Part shown: one piece after another, positions 26,831 to 34,972 of the stretch
How positions within the stretch are numbered: position 1 is the stretch's first letter
How the letters are laid out: the number at the start of each line of letters is the position of its first letter
Source of the DNA: UBA3937 sp050951585
GTDB lineage: Bacteria > Bacillota > Peptococcia > DRI-13 > DTU073
Reading direction: 5' to 3'
Length of the DNA stretch: 64,000 nucleotides
Assembly: GCA_050951585.1 (NCBI GenBank)
Contig: JBMNJI010000006.1
Location: 434,001-498,000 of the forward strand
Made by a program: the position numbers and the translations under genes
The notes under the pieces: generated by a model
What the model saw: the letters and a program-made list of their open reading frames with translations, nothing else
What the model was told of the DNA's origin: nothing
The model's database searches: none

Positions 26831-26913
26831 TTTGAGCGTCACCTCCTTTGCTTGAAGTATTCTTATTTTTAGCAGACCGTAAATATTTTATACATTCATA
26901 AAAGCTAATGTAA

Positions 26914-27054
26914 TTAGAACCTTTTCCCATCTTTATTTTTTAGCCGCGTAGTGTCGGAAGGCTTCCCATGATTCTGACGATGCGCCAGCCCAAATTCCTG
27001 CGCTGTTTCAAATTTGAGACGCTCTATCTTTTGCTCATTCTTTTTTCTTTGCAC
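26914..27054 (-). CDS. Small basic protein with a SASP-like GPR site
   Basis: 46-codon ORF (GTG start, GGGGGTG five bases upstream). Residues 12-22 read RLKFETAQEFG, closely parallel to QLKFEIAGELG around the GPR cut site of the adjacent SASP. The rest is basic and hydrophilic. Seen directly: the motif and the location between the SASP gene and the decarboxylase terminator. Inferred: a minor spore protein degraded by GPR. It lacks the SASP C-terminal GGYMTR signature. Not otherwise recognised. Confidence 0.6.
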   Translation of the reverse strand: MQRKKNEQKIERLKFETAQEFGLAHRQNHGKPSDTTRLKNKDGKRF

Positions 27055-27142
27055 CAAAACACCCCCGTTTTTTCATTTGACAAGAACACGTGACAAGGTC
27101 TTACAATAATATTTTGCACGCGTTTGGTTTTTTCATGACAGC

Positions 27143-27190
27143 AAAAACCGGAAGCTTTCTCGATAACGCCGTATCGTCGCTTCCGGTTTT
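27143..27190 (-). terminator. Terminator of the decarboxylase operon
   Basis: AACCGGAAGC and GCTTCCGGTT form a strong stem with a loop that itself can pair partly. On the minus strand it ends in five T. It lies just after the oadB stop. Confidence 0.8.
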
Positions 27191-27203
27191 AAAATCATTA
27201 AAA

Positions 27204-28376
27204 CTAACCAAATAAGGACAAGAGAACACCCGCGGCCACGGCCGAACCGATAACCCCTGCTACATTGGGCCCCATGGCATGCATGAGTAGGAAATTCTTC
27301 GGATTTTCTTTTTGTCCGACCACCTGTGACACCCTGGCCGCCATTGGCACCGCCGAAACACCGGCCGAACCGATTAAAGGATTCACCTTTCCACCCGAAA
27401 GGAGATACATCAAATCCCCTAGTAGGACGCCGCCTGCCGTACCAATCGAAAAAGCAACTAATCCTAAAAGAATAATTTTGATGGTGGATGGATTTAAAAA
27501 GGCTTCGGCACTCGCTGTAGCACCTACCGTCGTCCCTAAAAAGATCGTGACAATGTTCATTAGCGCATTCTGGGCCGTATCGCTTAAACGACCGACCACA
27601 CCGCACTCCCGGAAAAGATTTCCAAACATCAGCATCCCGATTAAAGGTGTGGCATCAGGCAGTAATAATGAAACAATTATTGTTACCACAATGGGGAAAA
27701 TAATCTTTTCCCGCTTCGAGACAGGACGCAACTGTTCCATCACCACCATCCGCATTTTCCGGGTGGTTAATGCTTTCATGATCGGCGGCTGAATAATTGG
27801 AACCAGCGCCATATAGGAATAGGCGGCCACCGCAATGGCCCCTAATAAATGAGGCGCCAGCTTGCTGGTAAGGAATATGGCCGTCGGTCCGTCAGCACCA
27901 CCGATGATTCCAATTGAAGATGCCTCTAGCACATTAAAGCCTAAAAAGAGCGCCCCAATAAAGGTAAAAAAGATTCCCAACTGCGCTGCAGCTCCCAATA
28001 ACAGGGTTTTCGGATTAGCAATCAAGGGACCAAAATCAGTCATCGCCCCAACACCTAAAAAGATTAGCGGCGGATAGATTCCCAATTTTACCCCCTGGTA
28101 GAGATAATACAACAACCCTCCCGGTGTAACGCTTTCCTTCCCGGTAAATGGGTCAATCCCGGGCTGGGGAGGATTCATTAACCCGGCATCGGGTATATTA
28201 GCTAAAAGCATGCCAAAGGCAATCGGGACAAGTAATAAAGGTTCAAAGCCCCTGACGATAGCCAGATAGAAGAGTACGAGGGAGATCCCTATCATGAGCA
28301 GCTGCTGCCACGTCATGTTTGCAAAGCCCGTACTCATCGCCAGATCAAAGAAGGCCTCCGATAAGTTTAATTCCAT
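27204..28376 (-). CDS. oadB: Sodium-pumping decarboxylase beta subunit (methylmalonyl-CoA/oxaloacetate)
   Basis: Integral membrane subunit that decarboxylates carboxybiotin and exports sodium. 390 residues, about nine hydrophobic segments. Family motifs: GVGAMTDFGPLIANPK, GIIGGADGPTAIFLTSKLAP and GSAGVSAVPMAARVSQ. Partners lie directly upstream: biotin carrier, OadG-like subunit and carboxyltransferase. With the MmdA-like alpha subunit this is most likely methylmalonyl-CoA decarboxylase (beta = MmdB), which would couple propionyl-CoA formation to a sodium gradient. Confidence 0.93.
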   Translation of the reverse strand: MELNLSEAFFDLAMSTGFANMTWQQLLMIGISLVLFYLAIVRGFEPLLLVPIAFGMLLANIPDAGLMNPPQPGIDPFTGKESVTPGGLLYYLYQGVKLGIYPPLIFLGVGAMTDFGPLIANPKTLLLGAAAQLGIFFTFIGALFLGFNVLEASSIGIIGGADGPTAIFLTSKLAPHLLGAIAVAAYSYMALVPIIQPPIMKALTTRKMRMVVMEQLRPVSKREKIIFPIVVTIIVSLLLPDATPLIGMLMFGNLFRECGVVGRLSDTAQNALMNIVTIFLGTTVGATASAEAFLNPSTIKIILLGLVAFSIGTAGGVLLGDLMYLLSGGKVNPLIGSAGVSAVPMAARVSQVVGQKENPKNFLLMHAMGPNVAGVIGSAVAAGVLLSLFG

Positions 28377-28448
28377 TGCTATACAACCTTCCCCTCATCT
28401 TGATTTACGACTTGCGACAAATGTAATTACTTCTCTAATATTATTTAA

Positions 28449-28874
28449 TTAGCCAATGACAACAAGAACATCGCCGGGATTTACCGCGGCTCCTTCATTC
28501 ACGCGGATTTCCTTTACTGTTCCGGCCGTACTGCAGAAGATTTCATTCTCCATCTTCATTGCTTCTAAGATAAGGATGATATCTCCCTCTTTGACCTTTT
28601 GCCCGACGGAAACCTTGAAAGACATCACTTTGCCGGGCATCGGTGCAGTAATTACTTCTGTGCCGGCCGCAACGGGCACGGCCGGTTGCGCGGCAACTGC
28701 CGGTGCCGGAGCCGCTGCCGGGGCCGCGGCAACAGGAGCAGCTGTTTTGGGTGCTGTCGGTGCTGCCGGTGCAGGTGATGCAGCCGATACAGCTGTGCCG
28801 GCTACACTGCCGCCAATCTCTTCTACTTCCACATCATAACTCTTTCCGTTCACATTTATACGAAATTTTTTCAT
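28449..28874 (-). CDS. mmdC: Biotin carboxyl carrier subunit of the decarboxylase
   Basis: 141 residues: short N-terminal domain, an Ala/Pro-rich flexible linker (about 24-70), then a biotinyl domain with EAMKMEN and the biotinylated Lys107. It shuttles carboxybiotin between the alpha subunit and the membrane beta subunit. The Ala/Pro linker is typical of this family. It is presumably biotinylated by the BirA encoded upstream. AAAGGAG ribosome site. Confidence 0.93.
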   Translation of the reverse strand: MKKFRINVNGKSYDVEVEEIGGSVAGTAVSAASPAPAAPTAPKTAAPVAAAPAAAPAPAVAAQPAVPVAAGTEVITAPMPGKVMSFKVSVGQKVKEGDIILILEAMKMENEIFCSTAGTVKEIRVNEGAAVNPGDVLVVIG

Positions 28875-28954
28875 GAGAATTCTCTCCTTTTTTAAATCAA
28901 AATTTCTTCAGGCTTCTTGATGCTTCTTCCTGCCTCTTCCGCTTCTTCCTTGAC

Positions 28955-29311
28955 TTAAAGCTCTTGTCTAAGTCTCATTGTTTCCTGACGTCCTGCGGAT
29001 GCCCAACCGGGAACAGCCTCTTCTCTGACACGATTAATTGTCACAATTCGCCCGTTTCCCCCGGTCATCATCGCAACAGCCGCACTAATCACCGCGAGTA
29101 TTTCGCTATTCTCTTCCTCAGTTAAGGCTACAACCTTTTCGTTTTCTTTTTCCGTTGCCGTTACAGTCGCGACAACCGGCTTTTTCCTGTCGGATGCCTT
29201 AGTGGCCATACCCAAGACCTTAATGATCCCAATTAAGAATGCTAAGACCACAAATACTATCCCTATACCTAATAACGCCACCTGGACTCCGAATAATAAT
29301 GTCTCCAACAT
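28955..29311 (-). CDS. OadG-like (gamma/delta) subunit of the decarboxylase
   Basis: 118-residue bitopic protein: one N-terminal membrane helix (about 7-33, LLGIGIVFVVLAFLIGIIKV), a polar linker, and a C-terminal stretch resembling the MmdD/OadG end. In this family it anchors and helps assemble the complex. AAAGGAGGG precedes the ATG. It sits between the alpha subunit and the biotin carrier in the usual order. Confidence 0.85.
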   Translation of the reverse strand: MLETLLFGVQVALLGIGIVFVVLAFLIGIIKVLGMATKASDRKKPVVATVTATEKENEKVVALTEEENSEILAVISAAVAMMTGGNGRIVTINRVREEAVPGWASAGRQETMRLRQEL

Positions 29312-29345
29312 TGCTTGCCCTCCTTTCGAACCTTAGCCTGCCGGC

Positions 29346-30896
29346 CTATAACGGGATATTCCCATGCTTCTTGGCGGGACGGGTTTCCCGTTTGGTCGCC
29401 AGCATTTCCAAAGCATTCACCAGACGCGGCCGGGTCTCCCGCGGTTCGATGATCATATCCACAAAACCGCTTTCGGCCGCCACATAAGGAGTAGCAAACC
29501 TATTACGATATTCGGCAATCTTTTCAGCGCGTTTTTCCACCGGGTTTTCCGCCCCTTCGATTTCTTTCCGGAAGATAATATTGGCGGCTCCTTCCGCACC
29601 CATTACCGCAATTTCCGCAGTCGGCCAGGCAATAACCTGATCAGCGCCTAAATCCCGTGAACACATGGCCAGGTAAGAACCACCATAGGCTTTACGGGTC
29701 ACGATCGTAATCTTCGGTACGGTCGCCTCAGAATATGCATAGAGCAGTTTGGCCCCATGACGAATAATCCCGCCGAATTCCTGATTTTTCCCCGGCAGGT
29801 ATCCCGGTACATCCACAAAATTAACAATCGGAATGTTAAAAGCATCACAAAAGCGAATGTGACGGGCGGCTTTATCCGAAGCATTAATATCTAAGCATCC
29901 GGCCATCACCTTCGGTTGATTGGCAATAATGCCAATCACCTGTCCATTCACCCGCGCATAACCGGTCAGGATATTCATGGCAAAGTGTTGCATTGTCTGG
30001 AGAAAATCGCCGTTATCCACGACGCGCCTAATCACATCAAGCATATCATAAGCCGCATTCGGATTATCCGGTATGAGCTCATTTAAGCTGTCATCCATTC
30101 TGCCGGGATCATCACCTGTGTCAATAAAAGGCGCATTCTCCAAATTGTTCGCAGGTAAAAAACTAAGTAATCTTCTAATCTGGCCAAAACAATCCGCTTC
30201 ATCCTCAGCCGCAAAATGCGCAACCCCACTTGTCCGGTTATGGGTCATGGCCCCGCCTAGTTCCTCTGCGGAAACCTCTTCCCCGGTAACCGCTTTGATT
30301 ACTTGCGGCCCGGTAATAAACATCTGAGAAATATTCTTAACCATAAAAACATAATCTGTTAAGGCAGGCGAATAAACTGCTCCGCCAGCAGAAGGTCCCA
30401 TAATTACGGATAGCTGGGGGATTACGCCGGAAGCCGCCGTATTCCGGAAGAAAATCTGACCAAATCCGGATAAGGCATTAACCGCCTCCTGAATACGCGC
30501 ACCGCCGGAGTCATTTATCCCGATCACCGGCGCGCCCATTTTCATCGCTAAATCTAAAACCTTACAAATCTTCGCAGCATGCATTTCTCCTAACGATCCC
30601 CCGAGTACGGTAAAATCCTGAGCAAAAACATAAACTAGGCGCCCGTCTATTGTGCCATATCCGGTCACCACGCCTTCTCCCGGGGCTTCCTTACCAGCCA
30701 TACCAAAATTGGTGCAATGATGAACGACAAACTTATCCAGTTCCGTAAAAGAGCCGGGATCAAGCAGTTTTTCGACCCGTTCACGGGCGGTCAGCTTGCC
30801 ATTATTATGCTGTTTCTCAATTGCTGTTTTACCACCGCCGAGTTCAACTTTGGCACTACGCGCTTGTAAGTCCGCAATTTTTTCTCTGGTACCCAT
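29346..30896 (-). CDS. mmdA: Methylmalonyl-CoA decarboxylase alpha (carboxyltransferase) subunit
   Basis: Carboxyltransferase of the propionyl-CoA carboxylase beta/MmdA family. The ATG at 30896 gives 516 residues and has GAGGGTG upstream; the ORF's ATG at 30923 lacks a ribosome site. Motifs: ARERVEKLLDPGSF, DFTVLGGSLGEMHAAKI, GINDSGGARIQEAV and KAYGGSYLAMCSRDL. Transfers the carboxyl group of (S)-methylmalonyl-CoA to biotin on the carrier. The substrate assignment over glutaconyl-CoA is inference from similarity and context. Confidence 0.9.
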   Translation of the reverse strand: MGTREKIADLQARSAKVELGGGKTAIEKQHNNGKLTARERVEKLLDPGSFTELDKFVVHHCTNFGMAGKEAPGEGVVTGYGTIDGRLVYVFAQDFTVLGGSLGEMHAAKICKVLDLAMKMGAPVIGINDSGGARIQEAVNALSGFGQIFFRNTAASGVIPQLSVIMGPSAGGAVYSPALTDYVFMVKNISQMFITGPQVIKAVTGEEVSAEELGGAMTHNRTSGVAHFAAEDEADCFGQIRRLLSFLPANNLENAPFIDTGDDPGRMDDSLNELIPDNPNAAYDMLDVIRRVVDNGDFLQTMQHFAMNILTGYARVNGQVIGIIANQPKVMAGCLDINASDKAARHIRFCDAFNIPIVNFVDVPGYLPGKNQEFGGIIRHGAKLLYAYSEATVPKITIVTRKAYGGSYLAMCSRDLGADQVIAWPTAEIAVMGAEGAANIIFRKEIEGAENPVEKRAEKIAEYRNRFATPYVAAESGFVDMIIEPRETRPRLVNALEMLATKRETRPAKKHGNIPL

Positions 30897-31204
30897 CTTT
30901 GGAATCACCCTCTTTTCCTTCATGAATAGTATTAGGATATTTGTAAAAAGCCTTGTTCTTAGGGGGGATCTAAGATTTAGCTTGCTACAACAATGTAACT
31001 TTCATTTTTTTGCTTTCTCTTTTCGGCCGATTAAATTGGTTAATTCCAAGATTCATAATTCTTTTGTATCACAAAGATTTACATACATACAATTATTATA
31101 TCAAAACAATTTTCATTTTCTAGCCCATAACTAGTTTCCGCTAAAAGTCGCACTACTCTATCCAATTCAGTTCAATTTTTACTTAAAAAAGATTTCACGT
31201 CTAA
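30897..31204 (-). promoter_or_regulatory. Promoter and leader of the decarboxylase operon
   Basis: About 310 bases without a gene. An extended -10 (TGATATAAT on the minus strand, 31095-31103) is clear; the -35 is poor. This would give a leader of some 190 bases before mmdA. A small dyad (CTTAG...CTAAG around 30958-30975) flanks a C/G run. No known riboswitch was recognised. Confidence 0.45.
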
Positions 31205-31241
31205 AAAATGAGCCCGGGTTCATTGAACCCGGGCTCATTTT
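31205..31241 (-). terminator. Terminator overlapping the birA stop codon
   Basis: Perfect 17-bp inverted repeat (arms 31205-31221 and 31225-31241) with a 3-base loop, GC-rich core GAGCCCGGGTTC, ending on the minus strand in six T. The birA stop (31235-31237) lies inside the first arm. Confidence 0.9.
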
Positions 31242-32209
31242 ACCCGTATTGATACATCCCCGACAATTACTGTTTCCAATTCTCCCGAGGCTTTTCGCAC
31301 TAATAAACATCCGTCGGCGTTCACATCCTCCGCTCTCCCGACGAATGAACCTTCCGGGCTTTTTACCACAACCTCCTGCCCCAGGGTGGAATTCAGCTCC
31401 CGCCAGGCTTGCAGAATAGGGGCAAAACCGTTCTGCAGATAGTTATGATAAAGCTCTTCATATTTGGCCAGAATTACTTGGAGGATAGCGGCCCGATGAA
31501 AGGTGCGCCCTGCCGCGATCTGCAGGGATACGGCCATATTTCTAAGCTCGCTCGGCCAATCCTCCTCTTTTTGATTAACATTAATCCCGATCCCCACAAT
31601 AATAAAATTGATTTTTTCGATTTCCGCACTTAATTCAGTGAGAATCCCGCCCACCTTTTTCCCATCCCATAATAGATCATTGGGCCATTTCAGGGTTAAC
31701 GGCAGACCGGTCGCTTCTTTTAATGCAAGGCAAACGGCTACGGCGCTGACAAAGGTCAACTGGGCAGCATGAACAGGCAATACTGCCGGCCGCAAAATTA
31801 AGGTGAACCACAACCCTATCTTGGGCGGGGAGGCCCACTGCCGTCCAATTCTTCCTTTACCCTGTTGCTGTTGCTCGGACACAACCACCGTACCTTCAGG
31901 TGCACCAGCTGCGGCAAGCCTTTTCGCCTCCTCATTGGTCGAATCAAGCAACGGAAAAAAAGCGACTTTTTGACCAAAAACCCTGGTCTCTAACCCGCTC
32001 CTGATCTCCGTTTCGGTAAGTATATCCGGCCTTTCCGTCAACACATAACCGCGCCGCGGCGACGCAAGAATGCGATAGCCTTCCTCTTTGAGGCTGTGGA
32101 TATGTTTCCAAACGGCGGTCCGACTAATATTCAGCATATTACTCAACTCTTCGCCGGAAATGAAAGTGCCTTGTCTTTGGGATAGTAATTCTAAGATTTT
32201 CTGTTTCAT
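31235..32209 (-). CDS. birA: Biotin operon repressor / biotin-[acetyl-CoA-carboxylase] ligase BirA
   Basis: Activates biotin to biotinyl-AMP and attaches it to carrier lysines; it also has a DNA-binding domain. 324 residues: winged helix (about 1-60, ISGEELSNMLNISRTAVWKH), catalytic core with GKGRIGRQW (117-125), KWPND (174-178) and conserved Lys186, and a C-terminal SH3-like domain. Its placement upstream of a biotin-dependent decarboxylase fits its job, though a strong terminator separates the two. Confidence 0.94.
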   Translation of the reverse strand: MKQKILELLSQRQGTFISGEELSNMLNISRTAVWKHIHSLKEEGYRILASPRRGYVLTERPDILTETEIRSGLETRVFGQKVAFFPLLDSTNEEAKRLAAAGAPEGTVVVSEQQQQGKGRIGRQWASPPKIGLWFTLILRPAVLPVHAAQLTFVSAVAVCLALKEATGLPLTLKWPNDLLWDGKKVGGILTELSAEIEKINFIIVGIGINVNQKEEDWPSELRNMAVSLQIAAGRTFHRAAILQVILAKYEELYHNYLQNGFAPILQAWRELNSTLGQEVVVKSPEGSFVGRAEDVNADGCLLVRKASGELETVIVGDVSIRVK

Positions 32210-32296
32210 CTTATATTGAACCTCATTTCTGCCGGAAATATTTCAATAGTATCGCCAGAATTTGCTTAAAATTTGTTTGCAGCTCTATCTTTTTAG

Positions 32297-32325
32297 TTGC
32301 ATTTCCTCTTTTTTTTTGATAAAAT
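32297..32325 (+). promoter_or_regulatory. Sigma-A promoter of rpmB
   Basis: TTGCAT (32297-32302) and TAAAAT (32320-32325) are 17 bases apart, about 35 bases upstream of the rpmB start. Confidence 0.75.
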
Positions 32326-32359
32326 GTCATGAGTGATGAGCCTTAAGGAGGTGGATTTC

Positions 32360-32551
32360 ATGTCAAATAAATGTGCTGTTTGTGGCAAAGGCAAAGCAAC
32401 AGGAATGCAAGTAAGCCATTCTCATATACGCACTAAGAAAACCTGGGCTCCTAATTTGCAAAATGTCAAAGCAATGATCGATGGAACACCCAAAAAAGTG
32501 AAGGTATGTACTCGTTGCCTGCGTTCAGGAAAAGTTGAACGGGCCAATTAA
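32360..32551 (+). CDS. rpmB: 50S ribosomal protein bL28
   Basis: 63-residue bL28. The ATG at 32360 (AAGGAGG upstream) gives the family start MSNKCAVCGKG; an upstream ATG at 32333 is not needed. Two cysteine pairs (CAVC, CTRC) mark the zinc-binding form. Monocistronic, with its own promoter and terminator, convergent with thiN. Confidence 0.96.
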   Translation: MSNKCAVCGKGKATGMQVSHSHIRTKKTWAPNLQNVKAMIDGTPKKVKVCTRCLRSGKVERAN

Positions 32552-32591
32552 AACAAAGTAAACAAAATAATAGCAATGAACAAATGGAACG

Positions 32592-32612
32592 AAAGCGGGA
32601 AACCGCTTTTTT
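32592..32612 (+). terminator. Terminator of rpmB
   Basis: AAAGCGG and CCGCTTT close a GAAA tetraloop, followed by a T run. Confidence 0.88.
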
Positions 32613-32695
32613 CTATTTTATGCTGTTTTCTATTTTACGCCTTTTTCTATTTTATGCTTTTTCTTTTTTACGTCTTTTTCTATTTGACGTCTTTG
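32608..32695. repeat. Degenerate 16-18-bp minisatellite at the thiN 3' end
   Basis: Five imperfect units of the type TTTTTCTATTTTACGTC lie head to tail between the rpmB terminator and the thiN stop. The last unit contains the thiN stop codon and its final Asp-Val-Lys codons, so the array looks like repeated duplication of the gene's end. Confidence 0.75.
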
Positions 32696-33327
32696 TTAAG
32701 CAGTATCCCTAACAATAAGCCCCTTTCATAGGCAATCTTTACTTCCGGCTCACTGAAAACGTTACTCATGCCGTTGCCGACCCCTAACTCAAATTTTCCG
32801 CCGGGAACCCGGTAGAAAAGGCCTTCGGTCGTAATCCCGGATACCTCTTCGGTTAAGGGGAAAAGGGATAATGTTTGCCCTTTTTGTCCGGTGATTACTG
32901 TCTCCGGTTTAACCAAAAAAATCTCCTGCCCGGGATCAACAATCCGCACATCTGCCTGACGCGCCTGTGGTAACGTCAGGAGCATCACATTGGCTAAAGC
33001 ATGATCAAAGCGGCCGCCTAAACAACCCAGCATAATAATATGTTGAAACCCTAATTCCAAAGCCTCCAACAAACACAGATGCGTATCGGTATAATCCTTC
33101 TCCCGCGGATATTTATGTAAAGCAATCTGCCGGTCCTGCAACCTGCGGATTTCTTCTTCCTCCAAGGTGTCCAGATCACCGATCACCAGGTCGGGGCGAA
33201 TACCAAGCCGTTCGGCATGTCTCGCCCCTGCGTCGGCACAAATCACCATCTCGGCATCCTTGACGATGCGACGGTGAAAATCCTCATTTTCCAGAACTCC
33301 TCCGGAAATAATCACACATTTCTTCAT
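32680..33327 (-). CDS. thiN: Thiamine pyrophosphokinase
   Basis: Converts thiamine to thiamine diphosphate using ATP. 215 residues from ATG 33327 (GGAG and GGGG upstream), which is better than ATG 33351. Motifs: ADAGARH near 31-37, GDLDT (50-54) and EKDYTDTHL (76-84). The C-terminal beta domain is present. Fourth position in the rsgA-rpe-thiN conserved order. Its last codons and stop are part of a short repeat array. Confidence 0.93.
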   Translation of the reverse strand: MKKCVIISGGVLENEDFHRRIVKDAEMVICADAGARHAERLGIRPDLVIGDLDTLEEEEIRRLQDRQIALHKYPREKDYTDTHLCLLEALELGFQHIIMLGCLGGRFDHALANVMLLTLPQARQADVRIVDPGQEIFLVKPETVITGQKGQTLSLFPLTEEVSGITTEGLFYRVPGGKFELGVGNGMSNVFSEPEVKIAYERGLLLGILLNKDVK

Positions 33328-33374
33328 GCTTCCCCACTCCGCATTCTCCATCTACCCGATCACTTTTCTAACAA

Positions 33375-34046
33375 CTAACAACTCCCCGGCAGCTGTTTGT
33401 ACGGCCCTAACAATTGAGCCACCGCCTGGGCAGGATTAGCGTGATTGAAGACAGCCGAACCGGCCACCAGAACATTGGCGCCCGCTTCGACAGCAAGCGG
33501 TGCTGTTTCCCGATTAATTCCCCCGTCAACCTCCAGATAAAGCTCCGGGTTTCTTTCCGCCGCCCATTCACTTAACTGTCTGATTTTGGGGAGAACCCCG
33601 GAGATAAAGCGCTGACCGCCAAAACCGGGATTCACGGTCATTAATAGCACTAAATCCAAATCCTCCAGCAGATATTCGATCGTGTGCAAAGAAGTATGCG
33701 GGTTTAAAGCCACGCCCGCTTTGGCCCCTGTATCCTTAATCGCCTGGACGGTACGATGCAGGTGCGGACAGGCCTCCACGTGCACGGTAATCAGATCGGC
33801 TCCGGCGAGGCGGAAATCACGAAGATATAATTCCGGCTTCTCAATCATCAAATGGACATCAAAAAACAGCTCGCTTTTCGGTCGCAAAGCCTTCACGACC
33901 CCGGGGCCAATCGTAATGTTCGGCACAAAATGCCCGTCCATGACGTCCAGATGCAACCAGTGAGCACCCGCCTTTTCCACATAAGCTACCGATTCCCCCA
34001 AGCGGCTAAAATCGGCAGCCAGTATTGATGTTGCCAAAAGTACCAT
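33375..34046 (-). CDS. rpe: Ribulose-phosphate 3-epimerase
   Basis: Interconverts ribulose 5-phosphate and xylulose 5-phosphate in the pentose phosphate pathway. 223-residue TIM barrel with SILAADFSRLG, HLDVMDGHFVPNITIGP (metal-binding His and Asp), MTVNPGFGGQ and EVDGGIN. Start two bases after rsgA, with the ribosome site AAAGGAG inside the rsgA end. Confidence 0.97.
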   Translation of the reverse strand: MVLLATSILAADFSRLGESVAYVEKAGAHWLHLDVMDGHFVPNITIGPGVVKALRPKSELFFDVHLMIEKPELYLRDFRLAGADLITVHVEACPHLHRTVQAIKDTGAKAGVALNPHTSLHTIEYLLEDLDLVLLMTVNPGFGGQRFISGVLPKIRQLSEWAAERNPELYLEVDGGINRETAPLAVEAGANVLVAGSAVFNHANPAQAVAQLLGPYKQLPGSC

Positions 34047-34047
34047 C

Positions 34048-34962
34048 TTAATATCTCCTTTCCGCCGCCATCAGCTCTGTTAAAAAAGCTAAATAACGCC
34101 TATATCTGCCCTCGTCAATTAAGCCCTTTTCCATCGCTTCTCTCACGGCACAGCCGGGTTCCTCACGATGGAGACAACTGTTAAAGCGGCATAAATGCTT
34201 GTATTGTGTAAAATCAGGATAATAATCAACCAGTTCTTCCCGCCGGAGGTCCTCCGGCAGATTCAACCTGCTGAACCCCGGTGTATCCACCAATAAACCG
34301 CCTGCGGAAAAAGCCAATAACTGGGCATGTCTGGTGGTGTGTCTGCCACGGCTAAGCTTCGCACTAACCTCCCCGGTCAGTAAACTCTGCCCATCCTGCA
34401 AGGCATTTAGTAAGCTGGATTTTCCTACGCCGGAAGGTCCGGAAAAAACCGTAATCTTCCCGGGCAGGAGGGATTTTAAGCGGTCCAGCCCCCCACCCGT
34501 CACCGAACTGGTCACCACCAGCGGAAACCCCAGCTTATGATAGCTTTTTTGCAAATCTAAGGCTTCCTCCGCCTCCACTAAATCAGCTTTATTAAAGCAA
34601 ATAACCGGATTGACCTGATGGCATTCCGCCATAATAATCAGCCTGTCCAATAGCTGTAAATCCGGGACGGGATTAGCCAGGGCCATGACAATTACCACCT
34701 GGTCTACATTAGCCACCAAGGGTCGATCCAGTTCGGAACGACGCGGTAAAACTTCCTCAATCACCGCTTTTCCGGTGGTCTCATTGACGATCGTGCAGAC
34801 TACCCGGTCTCCCGGCAAAAACGTTTGCCTATCAATCCGGTGCCTGCCGCGTAAAGAGCATTCCCAAATCCGCTCTTTTTCATCCAGGACATAATAAAAA
34901 CCGCTGTAGCCCTTCATGATAATCCCTGTAAACTGTCTTTGTTGTCCTTGCCCTAATTCCAC
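34048..34962 (-). CDS. rsgA: Ribosome small-subunit GTPase RsgA (YloQ)
   Basis: Circularly permuted GTPase that helps mature the 30S subunit. 304 residues: N-terminal OB fold, G4 NKAD (124-127) preceding G1 GPSGVGKSS (175-183), then DTPGFS, and a C-terminal zinc knuckle (CRFNSCLHREEPGC). GTG start at 34962. In the stp-prkC-rsgA-rpe-thiN order found in most Firmicutes. Confidence 0.96.
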   Translation of the reverse strand: MELGQGQQRQFTGIIMKGYSGFYYVLDEKERIWECSLRGRHRIDRQTFLPGDRVVCTIVNETTGKAVIEEVLPRRSELDRPLVANVDQVVIVMALANPVPDLQLLDRLIIMAECHQVNPVICFNKADLVEAEEALDLQKSYHKLGFPLVVTSSVTGGGLDRLKSLLPGKITVFSGPSGVGKSSLLNALQDGQSLLTGEVSAKLSRGRHTTRHAQLLAFSAGGLLVDTPGFSRLNLPEDLRREELVDYYPDFTQYKHLCRFNSCLHREEPGCAVREAMEKGLIDEGRYRRYLAFLTELMAAERRY

Positions 34963-34972
34963 ACTTTTCCCC

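Noticed and set aside
28456..28839. 127-codon plus-strand ORF rich in Ala and Gly
   Set aside because: Antisense to the Ala/Pro linker of the biotin carrier gene; no ribosome site or recognised motif.
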